Below, piece after piece: positions 22,665 through 33,889 of a stretch of DNA of 64,000 nucleotides. The stretch lies in assembly GCA_031308135.1 (NCBI GenBank), contig JAHLJT010003656.1, positions 74,574,698 to 74,638,697 on the forward strand, given 5' to 3'. Both the position numbers and the translations under genes were made by a program. The stretch is from Acheta domesticus (taxonomy: Eukaryota > Arthropoda > Insecta > Orthoptera > Gryllidae). Numbering within the stretch: the first letter of the stretch is position 1; each line of letters starts with the position of its first letter. The notes under the pieces are model-generated. The model made no database searches. It saw only the letters and a program-made list of their open reading frames with translations, and had not been told where the DNA came from.

Positions 22665-23565
22665 GTGGTTGAGGCGATGGGCCTGCACCTCATCACTCGG
22701 AAAAAAATTACACCTGCAAAATTTCTCAGCAAAGCCTCGAAATATGGTGAACATAATATACGACGACTTTGGGCAAGGAAATGGACTATGAGAATTGGAA
22801 CGTGGAATATTCAAGGGCTATCAACCAAAGAGATAGAAGTATTCAATGAAATTGAAAAAAATCGTACGGATATTGTAGCACTTTCAGAAACAAAGAAAAA
22901 AGGTAAAGGTTCAGAACAGAAGGAGATATATACATATTTACTCAGGGGTACCAAAGGATGAGAGAGGCCGTAGTGGTGTATCATTGGCAATAAAGCAAAA
23001 GTACAGAAATACCATAAAATCTTGGGAGCAGAAAAGTGATCGAATTCTGCAAGTTGAAATGGAACTCTACAGTTACACAGTTATAGTAATTGCTGTATAC
23101 GCCCCTAACGACGATGCCATTGCAAATGTTAAAGATGCTTTTTTTAATGAACTGACGATGTTGCTGGGAACAATCAGTAAACGTAAGGAAATCATTTTAC
23201 TAGGAGACTTCAATGGTAGAAGTGGCTGTCAAGTGAATGACTTGGTGGTGGGGCCATACGGCGAAAATAGATTAAACGATAACGGAGAGTGCCTAATAGA
23301 GCTATGTCGTCAAAACGCCCTGAAAATAACAAATGGATAGTTTAAACATAAAGACATACATAGGTACACATGGATTCAACATACTCGTAAATTGAGGTCC
23401 ATTATCGACTATGTTATTGTGAAACAGTGCAGTAAAATAAAAATCAACGATGTACGTGTAAAGAGCGGTCTAGAGTGCTATTCAGACCATTATGCCTTGG
23501 TATCTGAGATGTATTTTCCATTAAAAAAACTTGTCGAGAGCCATATAATCAAAATTATGATGGTG
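22665..23565 (+). pseudogene. LINE endonuclease (EEP-type) remnant
   Basis: Three frame segments carry the exonuclease-endonuclease-phosphatase motifs in order: G-T-W-N-I-Q-G-L (about 22800), D-I-V-A-L-S-E-T-K (about 22870), V-Y-A-P-N-D-D (23095), L-L-G-D-F-N-G-R-S-G (23200), S-I-I-D-Y-V-I-V (23400) and S-D-H-Y-A-L-V-S (23485). Known members nick target DNA to prime reverse transcription. A frameshift falls between 22961 and 22984 and an in-frame TAG at 23338-23340, so the domain is broken though the catalytic residues are still readable. Confidence 0.85.
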
Positions 23566-23752
23566 AGAGAGTAATGCCGGCTACCAGGTATAATCTTGAA
23601 AGTCTGGAGGAAGATTCTATAAAGTTTTTATATCAAGTGCGACTGGCTAACAAAATATTATCGGTTCAGGAAGGAACACCAGACGCAATGTATGAATCTT
23701 TGAAATGTTGTATCCATCAGTCTGCTTATGAAGCCTTGGGTGAAAAAGAGGA

Positions 23753-25050
23753 TTGGCAAAAAAAAATAGAAAATGTACACTGTGGTGGAAGAAAAGCACA
23801 GAGGGCTTCGTAGAAAAGAAAAAACAAATGTATAGGAAGTGTTTATCGACAAAAGCGGATAGAGATAGAATAGAATATCAAAGAATCAGGAAAGAGACTC
23901 AAAGAGAAATCAGTAAAGCTAAGAATGAATACTGGGAAAAGACTTGTGAGGAAGTGGATAGATGTCTAGGGAATACGAAGTCTAACAGAGCTTGGAGAAT
24001 AATAAAAGGAATGAGAATGGAAAACAAAGACAGGTCAGGAATAGTTCCAATTAGTATGCGGGAATGGAGTGAGCATTTTAGGAATCTTTTAACTGAAAAT
24101 AGAGCACAGTTTATGCATGTCTCACAACAAGAAGAGACGCAAAACATAGAAACACCTGTAATGCCTATTGTCCCAAATGAAATAAGAGCAGCCTTGGCCC
24201 TCATGAAGAATAGAAAGGCCCCGGGGCCAGGTAATATCAGTGTACAACGTTTAAAATCAGCACCTGATAGTGTGATGGAAATACTGGCAACAATCTTTAA
24301 TAAGTGTCTACAGTTAAATGACCCACCAAATGAGTGAAAAAAGGCCTACATTACTCCAATTTATAAGAACGGAAGTAGGCGAGACTGCAACAACTATCGT
24401 GGGATAAGCGTAATGTGCACAATAGCAAGACTTTATGGAAGGATCCTAAAATCTAGAATTGAACATCATTATACCGAATCGGAGGAACAAATGGATTCAG
24501 GGTAGGAAGGTCTTGTATTGATGGTATTTTCACGTTAAAAAATCTAATAGAAAAGCAAGTAGAAAGAGGAAGGAATGTCCATCTCATATTTGTTGATCTG
24601 CAAAAGGCATACGATACAGTGCCATTAAATAAGTTATGGCCAAGCATGAAAGAAAGTGGTATCGAGCCAGCCTATTTTAATGCTATCAATGCATTATATA
24701 GTGGTAATAACAGCTCTGTGAAAATAGGTAAACGACTTTCCCCAGAATTTCAAGTGAACAAAGGGTTAAGACAAGGCTGCCCATTAGCCCCTCTCTTATT
24801 TAAAATTTATCTTCAAGAAGCACTTAAAAATTGGAAAAGGAAGTGTGGTGGAATGGGATTGCCAATAGAAAATGATGTACTGTACACTCTGCTTTTTGCC
24901 GATGATCAAGTGGTTATAGCTGGAGACGAAGATGATGCGAGTTATATGTTTCGCAAATTACAAGAGGAGTATGAAAGATGGGGTCTCACTATAAACGAGT
25001 TACCTTCTCCTCGAAGGGAAAAAGCTCTGATGACATTTCCAACAAGATAG
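23753..25050 (+). pseudogene. LINE reverse transcriptase remnant
   Basis: Early RT motif N-R-K-A-P-G-P-G-N-I lies at about 24210, where Asp is usual for the last residue. It is followed by Y-K-N-G-S-R-R-D-C-N-N-Y-R-G-I-S (24360), F-V-D-L-Q-K-A-Y-D-T-V-P (24590), G-L-R-Q-G-C-P-L-A-P-L-L-F (24765) and the catalytic L-F-A-D-D-Q-V-V-I (24890). An in-frame TGA at 24335-24337 and a frameshift near 24480-24520 break it. It sits between the endonuclease and C-terminal domains, as in single-ORF LINEs. Confidence 0.88.
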
Positions 25051-25551
25051 GACAAGGAAATAGTGATAAGACAGTTAAACTCTATTCTCTGGAGTAAAAT
25101 TATCACAAAACGGAAGAAGGCTCATATCTTTAAGACCATCGTACAGAGTATAAGTACCTACGGAGCTGAAACGTGGACACTGAATAAAAGAGATAAATGC
25201 AGGTTCATGGCCCTTGAAATGAACTATTGGAGAAGGTGCTGCCGGGTGTCTAGGTTAGATCATATTAGAAATGAAACAATAGGAGAGATGATGAACGTAG
25301 AGAGCAGCATCCTGGATTCAATTGGCACCAAACGCTTAAATTGGTATGGACATCTCCAGCGTATGGGAAGTAATAGGTGGCCTAAGAAGATCTGGGCATG
25401 GACACCTCCAGAGCGGGAGAAGCGTGGAAGACCACCAAGAAGTTATAGAAAGGACATCCAAGACGAAATGGAGGCAAGAGGCCTCAAAGATGGAGACTGG
25501 GAAGATCGGAAGAGGTGGAAACTGAGAAGCGAGAAGCGGCGACAGCCGTAA
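25051..25551 (+). pseudogene. LINE C-terminal domain remnant
   Basis: Open for 162 codons from 25063. It contains Y-G-A-E-T-W-T-L-N-K-R, I-G-T-K-R-L-N-W-Y-G-H-L-Q-R-M and the closing K-R-G-R-P-P-R-S-Y-R-K-D. This signature is common at the end of RTE-like ORFs in animals. The stop at 25549-25551 is followed within a few bases by the (TA)n run. Confidence 0.8.
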
Positions 25552-25561
25552 AAAACTCGCA

Positions 25562-25562
<1 letters not shown>

Positions 25563-25616
<54 letters not shown>
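25563..25616 (+). repeat. (TA)n microsatellite at LINE 3' end
   Basis: About 27 uninterrupted TA units beginning 11 bp after the LINE stop codon, probably the element's tail or an expansion seeded by it. Confidence 0.9.
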
Positions 25617-25617
<1 letters not shown>

Positions 25618-28305
25618 GTTTTGAATAGAATACTTCTCTACCTCTGTTAGATTCAATTTTATCGCTTTCTTATGCCTACAAAGTTCTTGTCGCTGAATGC
25701 ACCATTACGTTGGTATACTTTTAAATGAGAGCGTCCATTTTCTCTGCGTGCCAAACTGGGTTTACTGAATGAAGGCTTACAATGCTTACGATACTAAATT
25801 TCTTAATTTTTACTCATCTTTACGTATTCATTCCAGGCAAAGTATTGCACAAAACGATGAAAGGCAAAATTGGCTTCAAGCGTTTCATAAATAATACATC
25901 GAAGTATTCATGAATAAGAATCACGAGCTAGAATACTTAATCACACATTTCAACATTATCGCGTGATGAATAAGAAGAGAACATTTCAGTTAGTTCTCAA
26001 TTTGCGCCATAATGATTGTAAACTTACAAATTGACCACATGTTACAACACATTAACAAACATGATGCTATTTTTAATTCACATTAAAAAATTTTGGCCCA
26101 CATGGCACCTACTGTTATGATGGCATTGGTACTGTGCATAAGGTTCACAACTATAATCTTCGATGGAGCATGGTTGTTTCTATCCTGCAATTACGATGTG
26201 GGATGCAATGGAAAACCACTGAAAATCACATAAAACTAACCACATCATTCACTTAATCATAACTGTTTAATGGTCTGTGATCTCTTACCACTCGAAAGGA
26301 TAAAATCCACAACAATAACTACACGATATCTTCATAATGGTGGAAAAAAATGCGCCTTTTACTAGACGCTGAACCGCAAAACTTGTCTGGCCTGCGGGTT
26401 GCCTGCTCAAGGCACCCCGCTGCCAAAGGGTAACAGCGTTTATACGTGAGGAAGGGGAACGCAGGAGGTGGGCGGAGGTGCGTATTTGTAAGGTAGCGCG
26501 GCGCAGCAACCCATCTGATTAGGTTGGATTTATGGCCTCGGCTCGTAAAGTAAGAAAAAAAAGGGAGCGGTGGGAACAGTTAGCTTCCAGCTTAAAAGTC
26601 TGCTCGATCTCGCGACGTACTAGTATGTTCCGAGTAATTGCACCGCCGTGGCTATGACTGGAGACAAAAGAAGCATGGCCATAGAAATCAAAGAGTGATG
26701 TTAATCGTCGAGCTAAATTTTGCAGATAAGAACGACGCTATGAATGTAAGGTTTGTGTTGGCGGGAGGCGCAATATACGGAGTGTCTGTTTATGGCCGTT
26801 GGTGGTGGAAAATGCAATTTAGATTCGTATCTTTCTGACCACTCCATCATCACCACGCAGAATAAAAGACGAACCGCTCATCAATCTGCTTGCGGACATT
26901 AACTCGCTGATGCTGGGCGCGATTGTCGTCTGAGTACTTCCCCACAATATGCACAAAACCCTCTTTTCGGATTTTACTTTCGTGTGAGTCTGTTAATCTC
27001 ACATTTAACTACTCGAATACGATTGCAGACAATTACAGCAAAATGTAATTGGGAACATAACTAGTAGGAAATGACTGCAATAGTGTCTATGACAAATTAA
27101 ATGATACAATCGTACTTTTATTTCTTTGAACTGGAAAAGTCTCTTTGATAAGTCTTGAATTTAGTGTGATTTTACAGTTACGTTTATCTGTTACAATTTG
27201 CACAAATAAAAGACAAATGTAGTGGATTTCCATTCCTGTTGCATCAACCACATATATCAAGAATATTTATTGGATGTTATTTCATGTTACGCACATAACA
27301 CGCAAATGCTTAACATCTTTAATTAGCTTTAAGTTTTTAAAAGTGACATATCTCTAAACATCCTTGAAAATATTGTCTTTGAATGCTCTTTAAAGCCTAA
27401 AAATAACCAATAGAAGTATGATATATTAACGCAAAATCAGAATGTGAATTCATTACGTCAAGTCAAAGCGTAAATGCAGTTATATTTGAGATAGTTCAGC
27501 CAAGTAATTGCGATATAAACTCATATTCATCCATAACACTTTGAATACATGTTGATTATCTTTTATATTTCTCTCTAATTGCACGAATATCAGCGCGTAC
27601 ATTAGTAAATAACAAGAATTATTTAGTGGAATTCATAGATTATTCAAATACGTTACGATACAAACGCTATATATTCAAATGTTTCTTGTATTTCTTCAGT
27701 GATATACATTAAAATATTAGTAAGTTAATTAATTAATATGCGAATAATTGTTTATCATGCAATATGAAGATATCACATACGTTAGTATCCAGTTATATAC
27801 AATTAATTGTAGGACTCGTTTCCAACATATTTGAGAGCAATCTCAAGCATGGATTATGTTCCTCGTGACAAACTTACCAACTATGTCAAGACTGATCGAC
27901 TAACGAACAGTGTAAAGTGAAAACAAATCAAAGTTCAAGCGTTTCGTTACCTTTAAGATTTGTTAAACTATTTTACTGACGTTAATTAACTGTTTCTAAA
28001 ATTTTTTTGGTAACTACGTACACAATCTAATCACTACTGAAAATATTCAGAAAAGTATTTGGCATTGAAGAGATTGTTTAAAGCCACACAACAGAAAAGA
28101 AATTTGAGAGATGAACCAAAGTATGTATTTATTATTATATTACATGCACATAAATGTAGTAGTAGATAATCAAATACATATTTTGGGAGTAAACAGAGAA
28201 ATTTAATGAACATTTCGTAAATCTGTAATATAATCGGTTAACGAACAACACAGCGGACTATTACCTATCAACAGTAGTTGTTGACACCCCTCTGTTCTTT
28301 ACCTA

Positions 28306-28308
<3 letters not shown>
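25617..28308. other. AT-rich sequence without recognisable genes
   Basis: Positions 26380-26530 are GC-richer, without a recognisable product. I see no further structure. Confidence 0.4.
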
Positions 28309-28373
<65 letters not shown>

Positions 28374-28378
28374 TCTGC
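28309..28378 (+). repeat. (TA)n microsatellite
   Basis: About 35 uninterrupted TA units. Confidence 0.95.
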
Positions 28379-28874
28379 TATGATTTTCCTGTATTATTTC
28401 CAGCATTTTCTGTATTATTTCCCCCCAGCCAGTATATCTTATATCTGACAACATCTCATGCCTTTTTCCTGTGAAGGGAGCGGCAGGCCACGCAAATCAG
28501 GGAACCAAACGGTTAGGTCTTTCGCCACTGCAGTTCAACGAGGACCTCGGCGGTAACGACTGCCGCCCTCGGCTGTTTCCATGGAGAGAGGGGGGAAAGC
28601 AAACGCCGGACGAGGACGCGGCCATATTTCATTCGTTTTAAAATTTTCATGCAACTTCGGAAATTAAAAAAGTCAATTTTAATAAAACTTCTGGCGCGGT
28701 CGACCAACGAACTTTTGCCATGACAAGACGCATTTAAAATCACGATTCAGATATTAAAATCGCCCCCGACACTAAATGCCCTGAAACGTTACAAATTAAC
28801 TTCCACCGGTAGAATGTATTCACGAATGAACTTCCGCCCCTAGAAAGAGTCTATGCGGCGCTGGAAAGTTGTTA
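28379..28874. other. Spacer with a moderately GC-rich block
   Basis: Positions 28460-28640 and 28840-28880 are CpG-richer. A 76-codon minus-strand frame at 28513-28743 has no recognisable domain. Confidence 0.3.
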
Positions 28875-29118
28875 GCGCAGCGCCACGATATTATCGTAGA
28901 GCACGGTTTATTCATTGCTTGGTGGATGAGCTTATATTTCAGCGCTATGAGATATACCTCATTTTAATTAACGGAAAGGTTAGCTGATGTTGCAGCGCCA
29001 TGACATTACGTTGGACTACGCTATTTTAGTTGTCGGGTGGGTAAGCTGATACTGCAGTTTCATGGGTTTATGATGAACTGCATTTTGATTTTCGATAAGC
29101 TGGTTAACTGATGTTTCG
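28875..29118 (+). repeat. About 60-bp degenerate tandem repeat, four units
   Basis: Units begin with GCAGCGCCACGATATTATCG (28877), CAGCGCTATGAGATATACC (28940), GCAGCGCCATGACATTACG (28995) and GCAGTTTCATGGGTTTATG (29055). Each closes with a variant of AAGCTGATACT or GTTAGCTGATGTT. Confidence 0.6.
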
Positions 29119-29149
29119 CGCACGTTAGCTATTTAGGTCATTAGTCCCG

Positions 29150-29575
29150 TCAGTGAAGTGAATGCGTTTTTATCACGGGAGTTGACGGTGTTCCTTTCCC
29201 GCTGGAATGTGAGATCCGACACCAACATATACACAGGCTGTAGGGGTTTTCCTATCCGGGTATCTCCCACCAGCGGAATACTCCTCCAGCTGGGATAAGC
29301 TATAAGCTCTCAATGATCTCCAGACGGTTGTGTGCATACATGTGTGTGTGTAAGGAGAACATATAACAAGGAAGAGGAAGGAAAGAGTATGCGATCCGTG
29401 GCCCGTCTGTTAGGGTACTGCCCCAGCATACGCCTACATCCCATGGAAAACTACCGATCAAAGGAACTGGCCGCTGGAATTCTCCTTCAGTCAGCGTTTG
29501 TATTCGACCTAACTAAATATCTAGTCGAAAATCTGCCATCGAATGCTAAGACATTCCGGTCATAGTCGCTACAGA
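29150..29575 (-). repeat. Family-A repeat, minus-strand near-complete copy
   Basis: The reverse complement shows GAGGAATTC-type sequence near 29475 (GAAGGAGAATTCCAGCGGCC), GTACCCTAACAGACGGGCCA, CTTTCCTTCCTCTTCCTTG and GGATACCCGGATAGGAAAAC, ending near the CGGGACTAATGAC terminus. A short GT-rich run lies at 29339-29350, in the same place where other copies carry CA repeats. Confidence 0.8.
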
Positions 29576-29867
29576 GAAAGGGGTAAAGTTTCATAGCTAA
29601 ACTCAGCCGGTCCGAGAAGCTGGTGTTGAAGGTCTGTGATATTATGAAGGATTGCGCCATTTTTATTTCCGATGAGCAGCTGTTGAAGCGCCATCATACG
29701 GGCTGGGTCGTTTTCTTTACCAGGTAAGTTAGTCGATGTAGTTGCGAGATCCCAACCCAACTGATCTTTCGTAAGTCGGGAGGTGCTAGGTTGTAATCTC
29801 GATGTCGATGATCTTCTGAGACAAGCTAACTAGCTACGTCAAACTATATAAATCCTACTTAGAATAT

Positions 29868-30140
29868 CTGCCCTCGGTGGCTCGTTGGTTGGCGTGCTTG
29901 CTTTCCACGGCACGGGTTCGATTCTCGGTCGGGGCAAAAATTATCTGTGCGCTTTCCTTGCAATGTCCCACTATCTGTTGCTGTGTGACCATGAAAAAAT
30001 CCACTTCTCAGGTTAAGAGGACCGGAGATACGGCGTAGGGATGGCTTTATGCCAACCACACGTACCCCCTTAACCCATGGCTACAAGGCCGATACGTCGC
30101 TGGTAGGCTTAGCTCGTAAAGAGCTGTCGTGCCAATGTAC

Positions 30141-30171
<31 letters not shown>

Positions 30172-30172
30172 G
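29868..30172 (+). mobile_element. tRNA-derived SINE with (CATA)n tail (family C)
   Basis: The head GCCCTCGGTGGCTCGTTGG contains an A box (TGGCTCGTTGG, about 29878) and a B box GGTTCGATTCT at 29925-29935. The body ends in a (CATA)n tail at 30143-30170. The heptamer TAGAATA occurs just upstream (29860-29866) and again right after the tail (30170-30176), a likely target-site duplication. Only one copy is present in this window. Confidence 0.82.
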
Positions 30173-30176
30173 AATA

Positions 30177-31199
30177 ACTAAAAGTTATCGCCGCAGTTTG
30201 CGGTATTATCTGATCCAAATGGATGTCGTATAAATTCCTTTTAATAAAAGACAACGGATCCTTCATATTTACGTATCCTTATCGTCTTCAGGCCGAACCT
30301 TGGCACAAATAGCTGGCCCTTGTCGCTACTCTTACATTTCGCTACTCTTACGATGTCGAAGTCCAAGTATACGAGCCGAATAAAATCATATAGGAGAAGA
30401 AAGGAATTATTTTTATTTATGTTGACCGCTGACCACAAAAACATCACCATCCGTTACAACCATTTCCTCTATATACTTCTTGAAAGTGTTGAAGTTTGAA
30501 TTATATTTTATCTGTCGATAATTGTATATTTGAAACAACGAAATTAAGGGTTTATTCCTTTGTGATAGTTATTTAAAATGATTTATTTAATCTTCTTTAC
30601 AATTTTACATTCTTGAAGTCACAGTATTTATTATTTCATAAAGTTCATAAAATACTCCCACGATGTTGCATGTCATGTCCAACGATGCTGGGTGTATTGT
30701 TTTTTAACTTTACTGAATATAAAACAATTCATCTTTTACATGATAAATCAATTGTGGCATCGTATCATTTATTTGTACATTCCCTTTTGTCAATGCAAAC
30801 TTTCTATGAGTTTCTCTTGTCTGTAGCTACAATGAGAGATTATCAATTCACATTTTACTCAAAGATTTTTCCAATATATTTTCATTACTCTCATATTGAA
30901 AATTTACATTACATTTACGTTAATTTACCTGCGATATTTTACCATACCTGCAATACTAAGCATGTTGGGTATAATTATATTTATAATATTTGAGAAACTT
31001 TTAAATAACCTTTGAGAGGTCTAGAAATAATTCAATGAAAGCGGAAGGGCGCACGCACTGCAGCACAAAAGAGATAACGCGTGAGCGGCAACATCGAACC
31101 GCCTCTGCTACGTTGAGCGAATCGACAGATACGCCCGCCCGCATTGTCAGAGAAGTTTTCCTACTGCCCCGGAATTACGCCCGCGACGTGAATTATATT
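30177..31199. other. AT-rich spacer
   Basis: No recognisable gene. A 126-codon plus-strand frame at 30613-30993 has no known domain and an AT-driven Phe/Tyr/Ile-rich composition. Confidence 0.35.
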
Positions 31200-31990
31200 A
31201 TTCCTGCGCAGGTAACGCGGGGCCGATCCAACCCACGCGGGCTCTTTGCGTGCTGCGCAGCGTAGTCGCTCGCTCGCCCGCACGCCCGGCTGGCTCGCTA
31301 CGCGCCGACGTGACCCCCGCCACCCCCTTCGCCACCCCCTCCGCCACCCCCTCCGCCTCCGCCTCTGCCTCTGCCGCCGCCGTCGTCGCCGCAGCCGCCG
31401 CCTCCACCACCGCCACCGCGACCGCCTGCGCTTCCGCCACAACCAACGCCCCCGCCGTCGTTGCCGCTGCCTCCGCCTCCGCCACCGTCGCTGTCTCCGC
31501 CACCACTACCGCCACCGCCTCCGCGACAACCATCACCACCAACATCGCCCCCGCCCCGCCTCCCGTCCCTTCCACAGCCGCCTCCGTGGTCGCCGTCGCC
31601 GCCACCGCCGCCGCCGATCCGATCCGGCGACGCTAACGTCGTTTCGCTTGCCGCGGTGCGCGCAGGCGGTAAAGTTGGCGAGCGTGTGCGGCAGGTGGCG
31701 GCGCCACCGCCGAGCTCCCTTTGTGGGGCGAGCACCCGCACGCGGCCCGGCGCGGGGAGGGGCGGCGCGGGGAGCGGCGGACGCTGCGCGGAGTCCAATT
31801 ACCGTAGGTGGCCCCGGCGGGGGCGGGCGGGCGGTTGGAAGGGCGTGCGAGACGTGACGTGTCGTGTCCGCGGCCGCGCACGCCACCGTCGTCGCCGCAA
31901 GCGCCTCCCTCTCTCTCCGGAGCTCGTCCGCCCCCCCTCCCGCCAGCCCGACTTTCCCCGCCACCCGGCGTCTGCTCGTTGCGCAGCCTC
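31200..31990. repeat. CpG island with GCC/CCGCCTCC repeat
   Basis: Positions 31310-31620 are (GCC/CCGCCTCCG)n-like, and 31640-31980 are CpG-dense and less repetitive. All frames stay open and encode Ala-, Arg- or Gly-rich runs. No gene is called, although the non-repetitive half could be a promoter region. Confidence 0.6.
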
Positions 31991-32002
31991 TTCCTAGGGT
32001 GC

Positions 32003-32548
32003 TGCCCAGAACATCTCAGGGCGTTACAGATCTGTTATTGCCTCACTTCCTGAGGCTGGAAGCCCCACTACCTGTTCCTCTAAGAAGAGTGTTGGTCGCC
32101 GGTTGCACTGGAGATGCCGGTGTCGACTAGTTAGTAGGGTAGGATCTCGTTCGTTATAGCAGTTAAGCAGACAAATCACTCTACGAACTAAGAACGGCCA
32201 TGCACCACTACCCACCAAATCAAGAAAGAGCTCACAATCTGTCAAGCCTTCCGGTGTCCTGGTCTGATGAGGTTACTCGCGTTGAGTCAAATTAAGCCGC
32301 AGGCTCCACGTCTGATAATATCCTTCCGTCAATTCCTTTAAGTTCCAGCTTTGCAACCATACTTTCCCCGGAACCCAAAGACTTTGGTTTCCTGGAGGCT
32401 GATCGGAGTGACATCTAAACACACAACAGATCGCTAATTGGCATAGTTAATGGTTAGAACTAGGACGGTATATGATTGCCTTTGAACCTCTAACTTCCGT
32501 TCTTGATTAAAGAAACCATACTTGGCAAACGCTTTCGCTCATACCGCC
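32003..32548 (-). pseudogene. 18S ribosomal RNA pseudogene fragment
   Basis: The plus strand is the reverse complement of the 3'-central part of nuclear 18S rRNA. Landmarks are CAGAACATCTCAGGGCGTTA (32007), TAAGAACGGCCATGCACCAC (32188), GAGTCAAATTAAGCCGCAGG (32284), the universal CCGTCAATTCCTTTAAGTT (32326), GGAACCCAAAGACTTTGGTT (32370), GTTAGAACTAGGACGGTAT (32453) and CTTGGCAAACGCTTTCGCTC (32521). Many substitutions and small deletions, including at normally invariant positions, mark it as a decayed fragment of about 550 bp rather than a working gene. No 28S, 5.8S or ITS-like sequence was noticed beside it. Confidence 0.9.
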
Positions 32549-32735
32549 GCTACACCTCTTGCACCTCGTACCACCTCGTACTCTACCCCGAATTTATGCC
32601 GCCATCCTCAGTCACCTACTCCTCGCTTCTTACTGATGCACCGCCGCATTCTGTCGTACCGCCTCATACTGCCACATTGTCTCGTACTGTCGCACTGCCT
32701 CATACTGCCGCACCATGTCATTCTATATATTCATA
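32549..32735 (+). repeat. Short degenerate minisatellite (CGTACCGCCTCATACTG-like)
   Basis: Units such as CTCGTACCACCTCGTACTCT and CCGCCTCATACTGCC repeat loosely just beyond the 18S-like fragment. Confidence 0.5.
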
Positions 32736-32939
32736 GATATTCCTAAACTATATGTACTTCCTCGCCGTCTCATCGTTCCCTGAGCTCAACATCTCTTCAA
32801 CCTCAAGTCTTTCCCTCTCATCCCGTCTCTCCCCGTCACTCCGCATTTGCCTGTCTTCCCTGCCTTCTCCGCATTTTCCTCGTCTCTTCTGTCGGGCCAT
32901 GGACTGTGTGCGCGATCTTTGTTTCCTCTTATGATATCC

Positions 32940-33226
32940 TTTTTTTCCTTCAAACACACACAGAAACACACATTGCAACTATATGCGCTACACTACTACA
33001 CATGTCAAGAGAGTAATCGTTAAGTTAGTGCTTATCCCGGTGCGAGGATGACCCGTTGGTGGGGTATACCTGGATGGGGAAAAATCTCGCAAGACAACGA
33101 ATAGGTCAGCGCCGGATTTCATCATCCAGCGGGGGAAGAACACCGCCACCTCTCTATAAAAGCATGCATTACACGTTCGACGCTAATGATCACAACAACT
33201 GACGTGCCCGGGTACACTAATCAATC
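32940..33226 (+). repeat. Family-A repeat, 3' half
   Basis: It begins in a CACACA run and continues with CCGTTGGTGGGGTATACCTG, GGTCAGCGCCGGATTTCATC, ATCCAGCGGGGG and GTACACTAATCAATC. A MITE is inserted at its 3' end (33227). Confidence 0.8.
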
Positions 33227-33480
33227 CAGTGGCGGATCCAGGGGGTCCATGCCTCCCCCCCTCACAAAAAAGCCTAGAGTTTTTGTTTGTTACCTGCTTT
33301 ATTTGGTAAAATTGATTTAAATATTTATTTGTGTTAGAATTATGTCATTATTTCAAAAAGAATATTGTATAATATCGTATATACTCTACAAAAACAATAT
33401 ACATTATAATAACACATGTATATTATTTAACAAAACTCTATGATGGCCCCTTCCAAAATGATCAGCTAGATCCGTTCCTG
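33227..33480. mobile_element. hAT-like non-autonomous element (MITE)
   Basis: The ends are CAGTGGCGGATCCAG and, reverse-complemented, CAGGAACGGATCTAG: imperfect terminal inverted repeats starting with CAG. The flanking octamers AATCAATC (33219-33226) and AATAAATC (33481-33488) match at 7 of 8 positions, consistent with the 8-bp duplication of hAT elements. The 254-bp interior is AT-rich with no transposase. It is inserted in the 3' end of a family-A repeat. Confidence 0.7.
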
Positions 33481-33488
33481 AATAAATC

Positions 33489-33730
33489 CAACTGCGCCAT
33501 CCCCCGTGCAGCACCCTGCTCGCGGTGCCCGTTCGTCTGCGCCAGCGCGCGACGCGGCGCGGCGCGGCTCGACGCAGTGCCCGTGGTTGAGCAGGCAGCG
33601 GTCGTGTGCTGTCACGACTGCCCCCCCCCTCCGCCTACCGCAGCTCTACGCGGCTGCTCTTCTGGCGCATCCGGCCCTCGCAGTGCGTCTGCCAGGAAAC
33701 AAACCTCTCAGAGTGCAGGGGCAACTTTAT
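33489..33730. other. Short CpG-rich segment
   Basis: GCGCGACGCGGCGCGGCGCG-type sequence around 33545-33600, with no recognisable product. Confidence 0.4.
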
Positions 33731-33889
33731 GCTACTATACCACTTTAAAAAAATTGAAGCAAATTAATTTAAGATATTAATAATTTACAAGTTATGTTCA
33801 TAACATTAAACAATATCCAACAAATATTGTTGAAATATGTGGTTTTACTTTCTTGTGAGTCTGTTATATTACAGCAAAAAATCGATGCT

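Larger units (their letters stand above)
22240..25616 (+). mobile_element. RTE-like LINE, near full length but dead
   Basis: A non-LTR retrotransposon with a probable 5' UTR (22240-22664), an apurinic-type endonuclease, reverse transcriptase and a C-terminal domain rich in W-Y-G-H and G-R-P-P-R motifs. It ends just before a (TA)n run at 25563-25616, which may be its microsatellite tail. The frame changes several times and there are in-frame stops, so it is inactive. The clade call (RTE or a close relative) rests on the single-ORF layout and the C-terminal motif. The 5' limit is uncertain. Confidence 0.85.

Noticed and set aside
31246..31857. Arg- and Ala-rich frames in the 31-kb CpG island
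   Set aside because: GCC/CCGCCTCC repeats produce open frames in most registers on both strands.
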